From Methanomicrobia archaeon (GTDB lineage: Archaea; Methanobacteriota_B; Thermococci; Methanofastidiosales; NM3): DNA of 6,880 nt. The stretch spans positions 1-6,880 of the forward strand of contig DSAJ01000096.1 of the NCBI GenBank assembly GCA_011372835.1, in the 5' to 3' direction. Under the pieces are notes generated by a model. It was not told the DNA's origin. It saw only the letters and a program-made list of their open reading frames with translations, and searched no databases. The translations under genes and the position numbers were made by a program. Every line of letters begins with the position of its first letter. The first letter of the stretch is position 1. Below are positions 1 to 5,980 of the stretch, in pieces.

Positions 1-30
1 CTCTAAAGGGTCAGCGAGCGGTGACGCTGC

Positions 31-1224
31 ATGAACGATGACGTCAAGAGGCTTTCCGGAAAGCACGTGGTGCTCTGCATAACGGGCAGCATCGCAGCCA
101 TCGAGACGGTCAAGCTCGCACGGGAGCTGCAACGCCAGGGCGCAATCGTGACGGCGGTGATGAGCGAGGCGGCAACGAGGATCGTGCACACCGACGCACT
201 CGAGTTCGCCACAGGGAGACCTGTTGTCACGTCCATAACGGGCAAGGTCGAGCACGTGACGATGGGGGGCAACAGGGAGGGTCATGCCGACCTCGTCCTC
301 GTGTGTCCCGCAACGCTCAACACGCTTTCAAAGATAGAACACGGGGTCGCCGACACGCCCCCCGCGCTCGTCGTCGTCACAGCGCTATCGCACCTGCCCG
401 TCATGGTGGTGCCAGCGATGCATGAGACGATGTACCGACACCCCCGATATGAAGCGATGATCGAGACGCTGCGTGGATGGGGCATTGCCATCGTTGACCC
501 CCGGGTCTTGGAGCACAAGGCCAAGCTTCCCTCGATCGAGGAGATAACATACCATGTGAAAAGGGCGCTATTGCCAAAGGACATGACCGGAGTGCGCGCA
601 CTCGTGGCGGCGGGACCAACGATAGAAGAGATCGACGACGTACGGTTCATCACCAACAGGAGCTCGGGGAAGATGGGCATTGCCATCGCAGAGGAACTCG
701 AGCTGCGCGGAGCGGATGTTCGTCTCGTGCTGGGCAGGACGAGCGAGGAGACGTTCGTGAGCGATGTCGTGAAGCGGGAGGACTACGAGAACATGAAAAA
801 CGAGGTGATCCGGGACGCGTCGCGAGACCTCTACGTGCTCGCCGTCGCTGCCTCAGACTTCTCTGTGCAAAAATGTGAAGGCAAGATATCGTCCTCGAAG
901 GGATTTTCGCTCTCACTCGAACCCAACGAGAAGATCGTCGATGCTCTCGCAGAAAAGACCGAAGGGAAGATCGTATGCTTCAAGGCCGAGCATGGCGTTG
1001 AAGAAGGGGGGCTGGTCTCGCGAGCGAAACGGGCGCTGCAAAGGGGGGGTTGTTCGATGGTCGTCGCAAACGACGTGGGGCGCGAGGGGCGCGGCTTTGA
1101 GGGCGACACGAACGAGGTCTATGTCGTAAAAGGAAATGGCGAGGTCATACATCTTTCGCTCACCTCGAAACGCAGGATCGCCAAGGAGCTTGTCGACATC
1201 CTTGCGCGCCATCAGGGCTTGTAG
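31..1224 (+). CDS. coaBC: Bifunctional phosphopantothenoylcysteine decarboxylase / phosphopantothenate-cysteine ligase (CoaBC, Dfp)
   Basis: This cytoplasmic enzyme performs two successive steps of coenzyme A synthesis: it joins cysteine to 4'-phosphopantothenate and then decarboxylates the product to 4'-phosphopantetheine. Residues 1 to about 180 form the FMN-binding CoaC half, with GSIAA (19-23), a probable catalytic His75 in VEHVTMG, PATLNT (93-98) and PAMHETM (128-134). The last motif has His where bacterial enzymes usually have Asn (PAMN). The bacterial ACG substrate-flap motif is not visible; a KAKLPSIEEI stretch stands there, which I believe is the usual archaeal form. Residues from about 188 form the CoaB half, with AAGPTIEEID, NRSSGKMG (209-216), AVAASDF (271-277) and VANDVG (345-350). 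The length, 397 residues, is normal for the fusion. The ATG at 31 has GGTGA at 20-24 with a 6-base spacer. The upstream gene lies outside the window. The 3' end overlaps the convergent regulator by 13 bases. Identification is secure. Confidence 0.96.
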   Translation: MNDDVKRLSGKHVVLCITGSIAAIETVKLARELQRQGAIVTAVMSEAATRIVHTDALEFATGRPVVTSITGKVEHVTMGGNREGHADLVLVCPATLNTLSKIEHGVADTPPALVVVTALSHLPVMVVPAMHETMYRHPRYEAMIETLRGWGIAIVDPRVLEHKAKLPSIEEITYHVKRALLPKDMTGVRALVAAGPTIEEIDDVRFITNRSSGKMGIAIAEELELRGADVRLVLGRTSEETFVSDVVKREDYENMKNEVIRDASRDLYVLAVAASDFSVQKCEGKISSSKGFSLSLEPNEKIVDALAEKTEGKIVCFKAEHGVEEGGLVSRAKRALQRGGCSMVVANDVGREGRGFEGDTNEVYVVKGNGEVIHLSLTSKRRIAKELVDILARHQGL

Positions 1225-2165
1225 GCCAGCTGTGCGACCTCGATGCCCTTCTCACCGATGCCCTTGATGTTCTCAAGGACATTTCGCAGATGAATGGCAT
1301 GTGCGGAGGAGAGTACGTGCTCATCGAGCCGATCCTTGATTGCATAGAATTCATCCTTTTTCCTGAGCACGCATCCGCCGCATTCCTTGTCGGTCTCGAG
1401 GAAGGCACGCAGAGCATTTTTCGTGATCTCCTCGGCAAGCGTGCTGAAATCCTGGATGCGGCCGATGAGCGCCCCGTCATCGAGCGGGGCAAGCTGGAGC
1501 ACGACCTTCGCGATGGCCGCGGCGTGGTCGCCTATCTCCTCGATGGCCTTTGACACTACGCGAATGTCCATGCTCTCAAGGCTGTTGACACCGATGCTGT
1601 CTGCCACCCTCGTATCCTGGAGCGCGGTGCGAAGCTGCCTCACCGTGAAAAAGTAGAGCTTGTTGACCTCCGAGTCGCGGCGTATCACATCGCGTGCGAG
1701 CTCGATGTCGTGATTGACCATTGCCGAGACGGCGTCGCTGTGCATGAGCGATGCGAGGAAGAACTCTCGGCGCAGCGTCTTGAATGTGTTGAGCTGAGCA
1801 GGGTTGAGCAGGTCTGTGATGACGATCTTGTCTTCTGACTCCTCTATGATGTCGTATCCCAGGAGCTCGCCGATGGTGTCCTTGATGACCGTGCGCTCCG
1901 AGCTCGATATGGGTCCCTTGATGATCACGTGGTTGTAGCCGTACGTGTAACGGGCGATGAGCTCCTTGGAAACATAGTCGGTAACACCGATCGTTGCCGT
2001 CCTGTCGTGTGTTTCGTTGAAACGGGGGGTTATATATAGACCGTTTTCCATCTCTACGATGCCAAACTTGTCCCCTTTCTCTATACCATACTTTTCAAGC
2101 CATTTCTTTGGCAGGGAGAGCACGAAAGTACCCTTTCCGCTGTACTGGAGCTTCCTGATCTCCAT
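1212..2165 (-). CDS. AbrB-domain PhoU-like phosphate regulator
   Basis: This is a probable phosphate-responsive regulator combining a DNA-binding domain with PhoU-type sensing helices. Residues 1 to about 48 form an AbrB/SpoVT-like swapped-hairpin domain (SGKGTFVLSLPKKWLEKYGI, then KGDKFGIVE). A linker domain of unknown role follows to about residue 120. Two PhoU three-helix repeats fill the rest. The first keeps the metal-site pattern EEIGDH (209-214). The corresponding stretch of the second reads ENIKGIGEKG and lacks the Asp-His, so its metal site looks lost. A CGGC pair (Cys262, Cys265) sits in the second repeat. I chose the ATG at 2165 because GAGG at 2174-2177 stands 8 bases upstream. 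A GTG at 2171, two codons earlier, would be only 2 bases from that site. The protein is 317 residues. The gene is divergent from the small secreted-protein gene and convergent with coaBC. Family placement is firm. Control of the nearby pst operon is inference from domains and position. Confidence 0.9.
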   Translation of the reverse strand: MEIRKLQYSGKGTFVLSLPKKWLEKYGIEKGDKFGIVEMENGLYITPRFNETHDRTATIGVTDYVSKELIARYTYGYNHVIIKGPISSSERTVIKDTIGELLGYDIIEESEDKIVITDLLNPAQLNTFKTLRREFFLASLMHSDAVSAMVNHDIELARDVIRRDSEVNKLYFFTVRQLRTALQDTRVADSIGVNSLESMDIRVVSKAIEEIGDHAAAIAKVVLQLAPLDDGALIGRIQDFSTLAEEITKNALRAFLETDKECGGCVLRKKDEFYAIKDRLDEHVLSSAHAIHLRNVLENIKGIGEKGIEVAQLAYKP

Positions 2166-2189
2166 CGTCACATCCTCAAAGACCCTTCC

Positions 2190-2203
2190 TATTCACATGA
2201 ATA
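2190..2203. promoter_or_regulatory. Perfect inverted repeat upstream of the regulator gene
   Basis: TATTCA-CA-TGAATA is a perfect 6+6 bp inverted repeat centred about 31 bases upstream of the regulator ATG. Its size and AT-rich symmetry suit a dimeric DNA-binding protein, and autoregulation by the AbrB-PhoU protein is a natural guess. No second copy of the exact sequence was seen in the window, so its role as an operator is unproven. Confidence 0.35.
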
Positions 2204-2222
2204 ACATTCTAGCGCTTGGCTA

Positions 2223-2242
2223 AGTATCGATAGTGCGATACT
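2223..2242. promoter_or_regulatory. Perfect 7-bp inverted repeat in the divergent promoter region
   Basis: AGTATCG (2223-2229) and CGATACT (2236-2242) are perfect inverted copies around a 6-base spacer. The self-palindrome TATCGATA (2225-2232) and a second pair, ATAGT/ACTAT (2230-2234 and 2240-2244), are nested in or overlap it. The element abuts the TATA box of the secreted-protein gene, the place where a regulator would block or help TBP/TFB. It could also form a hairpin in a leader transcribed toward the regulator gene, but no T-tract follows on either strand. Confidence 0.45.
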
Positions 2243-2251
2243 ATTAAATAG
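2241..2251 (+). promoter_or_regulatory. Palindromic TATA box of the small secreted-protein gene
   Basis: CTATT-A-AATAG contains ATTAAATA (2243-2250), a good archaeal box A. Placing transcription start about 26 bases from its centre gives roughly position 2273. That leaves a leader of about 20 bases that includes the ribosome binding site at 2284-2290. Because the box is palindromic it could also serve the divergent regulator gene, giving a leader of about 55 bases. A second AT-rich stretch (ATATAAA, 2260-2266) is too close to the ribosome binding site to be the main box. Confidence 0.6.
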
Positions 2252-2295
2252 GTTTCTGAATATAAAGGATGACACACGCTCATAGGAGGGATGTA

Positions 2296-2667
2296 ATGAA
2301 GAAATCACTGTTAATTGCGATTATGTTGATTGTTGGGATGGTGGCTGCAATGCCGATGGCCATTACCGGTAATAGTACTATGCCATCCATTCCGGTAGTT
2401 CCGACTGGTCCATCGTGCCCAGGCCACGCCATATATACCCCAGCATCAAACATGCCACTCTACGTGACCGCGCTCCATGACGTCAACGCGCTCCTCGACG
2501 AGGTCCACGCCCAGATGGCGGACATGGAGGACACGAGCGAGTGGGAGGAACAGCTCGGAGCCATCAACGACAAGATCGCAGAGGCGGCAGAGGGTTCCAA
2601 CTACGTGAACAAGAAGGACCATCTGATGGAAGCCAAGGCGATGCTCGAAGCGCTCTTGAGCGAATAA
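2296..2667 (+). CDS. Small secreted protein of unknown function
   Basis: I do not recognise this 123-residue protein. Residues 1 to about 24 look like a signal peptide: Lys2-Lys3, then a hydrophobic core SLLIAIMLIVGMVAAM. No lipobox cysteine follows, so the product is probably released or exported by signal peptidase I. Residues 25-54 form a Pro/Ser/Thr-rich linker with the only cysteine (Cys41, in GPSCPGH). Residues 55-123 are predicted to be helical, charged and amphipathic, probably two helices split near 79-82, with no membrane segment. The ATG at 2296 is chosen because AGGAGGG (2284-2290) lies 5 bases upstream; an ATG at 2269 in the same frame would fall at or before the predicted transcription start. 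The first 50 or so codons are clearly AT-richer than the rest. The gene is monocistronic, with its own promoter and terminator, between the AbrB-PhoU regulator and the pst operon. A phosphate-related role would be inference from position only. Confidence 0.78.
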   Translation: MKKSLLIAIMLIVGMVAAMPMAITGNSTMPSIPVVPTGPSCPGHAIYTPASNMPLYVTALHDVNALLDEVHAQMADMEDTSEWEEQLGAINDKIAEAAEGSNYVNKKDHLMEAKAMLEALLSE

Positions 2668-2682
2668 GATTACCGTGCATGC

Positions 2683-2716
2683 GTATCCCCTCACGGGGAT
2701 GCTCTTCTTTATTTCT
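2683..2716 (+). terminator. Hairpin and T-rich terminator after the secreted-protein gene
   Basis: ATCCCC (2685-2690) and GGGGAT (2695-2700) pair around a TCAC loop, with one wobble and one further G-C pair extending the stem to 8 bp. The run TCTTCTTTATTTCTT (2703-2717) follows directly. It starts 16 bases after the stop codon, where a transcript end is expected. Confidence 0.7.
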
Positions 2717-2761
2717 TACGATTCCACCAGCGACAGCCAGGTTCTGATTTGTTAAATAAGA

Positions 2762-2780
2762 AGGAGAGGGAAAAAGAATT
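2762..2780 (-). terminator. T/C-rich termination tract after phoU
   Basis: Read on the minus strand, the stretch is AATTCTTTTTCCCTCTCCT, starting 37 bases past the phoU stop codon. Archaeal RNA polymerase often stops at T-rich tracts without a hairpin, so this is a plausible end of the pst operon. No stem precedes it. The hairpin at 2683-2702, which also folds on this strand, may act as a backstop. Confidence 0.4.
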
Positions 2781-2816
2781 ATGTTCAGAAAGGAGGTATA
2801 AAGGAACTTTTCCCCT

Positions 2817-3467
2817 CTAGATATATTGTATGTCGCCTTCTTTGAGATAAATAGTACGATTTGCGATGTTTAGTGCATGGTCTGCGACACGCTCGAGATG
2901 GCGCGCCACGAGCATGAGGCTAAACGCCTGAGAGATGTTTTTTGGATTCTCGAGGATGTAGGTCGTCAGCAGCCTGAAGGTGCGGTCATAGAGCGAGTCG
3001 ACCTCGTCGTCGAGGGGATGGACCTGTCGCGCCATGTCAGCATCCTCCGTCTCGAACGACTCGAGGCTTATCTGGATCATGTTGAGCGCGATCTCGTTCA
3101 TGCGGGGGATGTTGATGAGCTTGGTGATGTATTCCTCGTCCTTGTGCCTGAGCGTGATCTCAGCGATGTCCTTCGCATAGTCGCCCAGGCGCTCGATGTC
3201 CGTTGCGTTCTTCAATGCAGTAAGCAGCAATCGGAGGTCGCCGGCGACCGGCGCCTGCATGGCTATCGTGCGCATGATCTTCTTCTCGATGTTGACATAT
3301 TCCCGGTCGATCTGCTTGTCGCTGGCAATTACTTTTTTCGCAAGCTCCACGTCCTGGTCCTTGAGCGACTGCACCGACTGGCCGATGAGCTCCTCTGAGA
3401 GCGACCCCATCGACAAGAGGCGTCTTTTTATCTCCGCGAGCTGTTGCTCGAACTTGTTACGCGTCAT
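2817..3467 (-). CDS. phoU: Phosphate transport system regulator PhoU
   Basis: PhoU is a cytoplasmic, metal-binding helical protein that in studied bacteria restrains Pst-mediated phosphate uptake and links the transporter to Pho signalling. The product has 216 residues, a usual length, arranged as two three-helix repeats. Both metal-site patterns are intact: ERLGD (92-96) in the first repeat and ERVADH (192-197) in the second. Each repeat also has its acidic partner helix, SDKQID (49-54) and LDDEVD (152-157). No DNA-binding domain is attached, unlike the regulator at 1212-2165, so the window holds two PhoU-type proteins with different builds. The ATG at 3467 follows the pstB stop codon by 8 bases, and its ribosome binding site (AGGTGAT) overlaps that stop, TAG. 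It is the last gene of the pst operon. What it signals to is unknown, since no PhoR is present here. Confidence 0.95.
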   Translation of the reverse strand: MTRNKFEQQLAEIKRRLLSMGSLSEELIGQSVQSLKDQDVELAKKVIASDKQIDREYVNIEKKIMRTIAMQAPVAGDLRLLLTALKNATDIERLGDYAKDIAEITLRHKDEEYITKLINIPRMNEIALNMIQISLESFETEDADMARQVHPLDDEVDSLYDRTFRLLTTYILENPKNISQAFSLMLVARHLERVADHALNIANRTIYLKEGDIQYI

Positions 3468-3475
3468 ATGATCAC

Positions 3476-4222
3476 CTATCCGAACTTGCCTGTGATATAC
3501 CTCTCGGTCTCGGGATTGTCTGGATTCGTAAATATCTTTTTCGTCTTGTTGAACTCCTTGAGCTCACCAAGGTAGAAGTACCCCGTATAGTCGCTGATGC
3601 GTGCCGCCTGCTGCATGTTGTGCGTCACGATGACGATGGTGTAGTGGCGCTTGAGCTCATTGATGAGATCCTCGATCTTCCCCGTCGATATGGGGTCGAG
3701 CGCGGAGCACGGCTCATCGAAGAGTATTACGTCCGGCTCCACGGCGAGGCAGCGTGCGATGCAGAGCCGCTGCTGCTGACCCCCTGAGAGGTCCATGGCA
3801 TTTTGCCCCAGTATGTCCTTGACCTCTGACCACAGGGCCGCGTCCTTGAGCTTTTCCTCCACGAGCTCGTCAAGCCCCTTCTTCTTCCCGTGCAGCTTGG
3901 GGCCATACGTGATGTTTTCATGAATGCTCATCGGGAAGGGATTTGGTTTCTGGAACACCATGCCGACACGTTTTCGAAGATTGACGACGTCGATGTCCTT
4001 GTCGTAGATGTTCTTGTCGTCCAGGAGGACTCGTCCCTCGACATGTACGTTGCTGATGAGGTCGTTCATCCTGTTGAGGCACCTGATCAGCGTCGACTTG
4101 CCGCATCCCGAGGGGCCGATGAACGCCGTGACCTTGTGCTTGTACACCTTCATGTTGATGTCCTTGAGCGCATGGAACGAGCCATACCATAAGTTGAGAT
4201 CGTGTACTTCCATCTTTACCAT
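3476..4222 (-). CDS. pstB: Phosphate ABC transporter ATP-binding protein PstB
   Basis: PstB is the ATPase that drives phosphate import through PstC and PstA on the inner face of the membrane. From the chosen start it has 248 residues, normal for the family. Visible motifs are a stacking Tyr13, Walker A GPSGCGKST (36-44), Q-loop Gln91 in VFQKPNPFP (a PstB hallmark), signature LSGGQQQR (145-152), Walker B VILFDE (165-170), D-loop SALD and switch His201 in VTHNMQ. All catalytic residues are present. I chose the ATG at 4222: GGTGA at 4228-4232 lies 5 bases upstream and overlaps the pstA stop codon. A GTG at 4231 in the same frame would give a 4-base overlap with pstA and three more residues, but has no ribosome binding site. 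Placement between pstA and phoU is the standard order. Confidence 0.97.
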   Translation of the reverse strand: MVKMEVHDLNLWYGSFHALKDINMKVYKHKVTAFIGPSGCGKSTLIRCLNRMNDLISNVHVEGRVLLDDKNIYDKDIDVVNLRKRVGMVFQKPNPFPMSIHENITYGPKLHGKKKGLDELVEEKLKDAALWSEVKDILGQNAMDLSGGQQQRLCIARCLAVEPDVILFDEPCSALDPISTGKIEDLINELKRHYTIVIVTHNMQQAARISDYTGYFYLGELKEFNKTKKIFTNPDNPETERYITGKFG

Positions 4223-4227
4223 TTGTT

Positions 4228-5058
4228 TCACCGTCGCAATGCCTTCTTCTTCCGTATGAGCGACACGAGCAAGTTGAACACGAGCACCATCACGATGAGC
4301 ACGAGGGCCGTGCCGAACGCATTCTGCATCGATATACCCTCGGACGTGAGCGTATAAAGATGTGCTGGGAGGGCCATCGTCGGTTGCATGATCGACCCCG
4401 GTAGAACGGGGTTGAGGATGGCGGCGGTGAAGATGATGGGTGCCGTTTCACCTGCCGCGCGCCCCAACCCCAGGATGATGCCTGTGACTATGCCCGATAT
4501 CGACTGTGGGAGCACCACGTGCCATATCGTCTGTAATTTCGTCGCGCCGAGCGCATAGCTTCCCTCCTTGTCCCAGCGCGGCACGGCGCGTATTGCCTCC
4601 TCGGCGGTCCGAAACACGGTCGGCAGTATCATGAACGCCAGCGTGAGGCCGCCCGAGAGTATGCTGATGCCAAATCCCATGTAGTAGACAAGGAACGCAA
4701 AGCCGAAGAGACCGAATATGATCGACGGCACACCGTTAAGCGTGTCGGCGCCGAACCGTATGAATCGGGTGAACTTGCTCTCCTTAGAGAACTCGGTGAG
4801 GAAAAGCGCCCCACCCACGCCTATGGGCGTGGCCACGAGCACCGCAAGCCCCGCCAGGTATATCGTGCCCACGATGGCAGGGAATATGCCTCCCAGCCGC
4901 CCGGACCGCCTCGGCGCTTCCGTGAGGAACTCCCAACTTATCGCCGGGGCGCCCTTGTAGACTATGAATCCTATGATGATGACCAGGAATGAGATGGTGA
5001 TGAGGGCAGAAGCCCACAACACGCCCTTCATGATCGTTTGCTTCGTATACCTATCCAC
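4228..5058 (-). CDS. pstA: Phosphate ABC transporter permease PstA
   Basis: PstA is one of the two membrane subunits of the phosphate importer and pairs with PstC to form the channel. The 276 residues contain about six membrane spans, the first at about 13-34 and the last at about 247-268. The PstA-type sequences NGVPSIIFGLFG (108-119) and GRAAGETAPIIFT (199-211) are present. The cytoplasmic EAA loop that contacts PstB runs through 152-184 (EEAIRAVPRWDKEGSYALGA, ending in VVLP). The start is a GTG at 5058 that overlaps the end of pstC by 8 bases, with a purine-rich GGGGG run about 7 bases upstream. The first in-frame ATG, nine codons later, has no ribosome binding site. The overlap suggests coupled translation with pstC. 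Confidence 0.95.
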   Translation of the reverse strand: MDRYTKQTIMKGVLWASALITISFLVIIIGFIVYKGAPAISWEFLTEAPRRSGRLGGIFPAIVGTIYLAGLAVLVATPIGVGGALFLTEFSKESKFTRFIRFGADTLNGVPSIIFGLFGFAFLVYYMGFGISILSGGLTLAFMILPTVFRTAEEAIRAVPRWDKEGSYALGATKLQTIWHVVLPQSISGIVTGIILGLGRAAGETAPIIFTAAILNPVLPGSIMQPTMALPAHLYTLTSEGISMQNAFGTALVLIVMVLVFNLLVSLIRKKKALRR

Positions 5059-5920
5059 GCTTCAACCCCCTTCCGAGCCATACGTTCGATACGATGTTGA
5101 GCACCATTACGATGAGGAAGAGCAGGATGCCCAATGCGAATATGGAGTAGTAGTGCGGCGAACCGACCGCCGCCTCGCCCATCTCGAGCAGTATTGTCGA
5201 TGTGAGCGGTTCCCCGGAGTCGAAAAAGCTCGTTGGGAGCTTCTCGACGTTGCCCACGACGAGCACGACGGCCATCGTCTCGCCGATGGCGCGCCCTACG
5301 CCAAGGATGATCGATGCCAATATCCCCGAGCTTGCCGAAGGCACGATGATGCGGGCGATCGACTCCCAGTGCGTGGCGCCAAGCGCGAGCGAGCCCTCCT
5401 TATAGGCGCGGGGCACCTGACGCAGCGAATCCTCAGAGATCGATATGATCGTGGGCAGGATCATGATGGCGAGTATGATCGATCCGGCAAGGATCGACTC
5501 CCCCGTGGGTTGGTCGAGCGTGATCCTGATGTACTTGACGATCACGATGAGACCGAAGAGACCGTAGATGACCGACGGTATGCCTGCCAAGAGCTCGATG
5601 GCAGGCTTGACGACCTCGCGTACGCGCTGGGGCGAAAGCTCTGCCAAGAATATCGCGGTGAGCAGCCCGACGGGAACGGCTATGATGATGGCACCCACCG
5701 TAACGAACAGCGAGCTGACGATAAACGCGGCCGCCCCGAACGTTTCCTTGGACGGATTCCATTCCCTTCCAAGGACGAAGTCGATGACATTCGTGTATGA
5801 GAAGGCCTCAAGGCCCTCCCTGAAGAGGAATATGATAATCAGGAAAATGATGATGATCGAGAAGATGGCGCAGATCCCAAGGATGCCCTTGACCATGTCC
5901 TCGCTCAATCTTCGTACCAT
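5051..5920 (-). CDS. pstC: Phosphate ABC transporter permease PstC
   Basis: PstC is the other membrane subunit of the phosphate importer. It has 289 residues and about six membrane spans, the first very hydrophobic (about 12-33, rich in Ile). After it comes the periplasmic-side GREWNPSKETFG (51-62), a stretch typical of PstC. LLAGIPSVIYGLFG (110-123) and GRAIGETMAVVLVVGN (209-224) are the conserved permease segments. The EAA loop for PstB contact runs from about 161 to 194 (SEDSLRQVPRAYKEGSLALG, then IIVP). The ATG at 5920 has GGTGG at 5927-5931 with a 6-base spacer. Between it and pstS lies a 40-base gap with a hairpin and T-tract, so pstC and the genes behind it probably depend on read-through, or on a weak promoter in that gap. 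Confidence 0.96.
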   Translation of the reverse strand: MVRRLSEDMVKGILGICAIFSIIIIFLIIIFLFREGLEAFSYTNVIDFVLGREWNPSKETFGAAAFIVSSLFVTVGAIIIAVPVGLLTAIFLAELSPQRVREVVKPAIELLAGIPSVIYGLFGLIVIVKYIRITLDQPTGESILAGSIILAIMILPTIISISEDSLRQVPRAYKEGSLALGATHWESIARIIVPSASSGILASIILGVGRAIGETMAVVLVVGNVEKLPTSFFDSGEPLTSTILLEMGEAAVGSPHYYSIFALGILLFLIVMVLNIVSNVWLGRGLKRG

Positions 5921-5940
5921 GAGTGTCCACCACGAAAATC

Positions 5941-5980
5941 AAATAATAAAAAAGGATTTATCAGAGCTTGATAAATCCTT
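5941..5980 (-). terminator. Intra-operon hairpin and T-tract between pstS and pstC
   Basis: On the plus strand AAGGATTTATCA (5952-5963) and TGATAAATCCTT (5969-5980) form a perfect 12-bp inverted repeat with a 5-base loop. In the pstS transcript, the 5' arm is made from the last pstS codons and the stop codon begins the 3' arm. The tract TTTTTTATTATTT follows at once (5941-5953, partly shared with the stem). This has the form of an intrinsic terminator or a 3'-end stabiliser. It would let most transcripts end after pstS and give more binding protein than permease. Read as DNA, its TTTATTAT could also be a TATA box, but start would then fall at the pstC ATG. Confidence 0.75.

Noticed and set aside
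1..34. The 3' end of an upstream plus-strand gene, perhaps ending at TGA 32-34 (overlapping the coaBC ATG as ATGA) or at TGA 39-41
   Set aside because: Two frames are open to the window edge and only about 10 codons are visible, so neither can be chosen.
2269..2295. An upstream ATG at 2269 as start of the secreted-protein gene
   Set aside because: It would add nine polar residues before the signal peptide, has no ribosome binding site, and falls at or before the predicted transcription start. The ATG at 2296 has AGGAGGG in the right place.
2752..2801. A possible mini-gene: TTAAATAA box at 2752-2759, ATG at 2781, coding only MFRKEV before TAA
   Set aside because: Box and ATG spacing would fit a leaderless start, but a six-residue product is not supportable, and the region is better explained as the 3' flank of phoU.
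2877..3398. A 173-codon plus-strand open frame opposite phoU
   Set aside because: It is the antisense shadow of a clear phoU gene, and I see no ribosome binding site or family motif.
4964..5800. A long plus-strand open frame (278 codons) opposite pstA and pstC
   Set aside because: It lies wholly antisense to two well-conserved permease genes. Its predicted protein is an unnatural mix rich in Asp, Arg, Glu and His, with no recognisable motif. Open antisense frames are expected in GC-rich genes.
5918..5953. A separate pstC promoter using TTTATTAT in the T-rich tract
   Set aside because: Transcription would begin at about the pstC ATG, which would remove its well-placed GGTGG ribosome binding site. 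The tract is better explained as the tail of the pstS hairpin.
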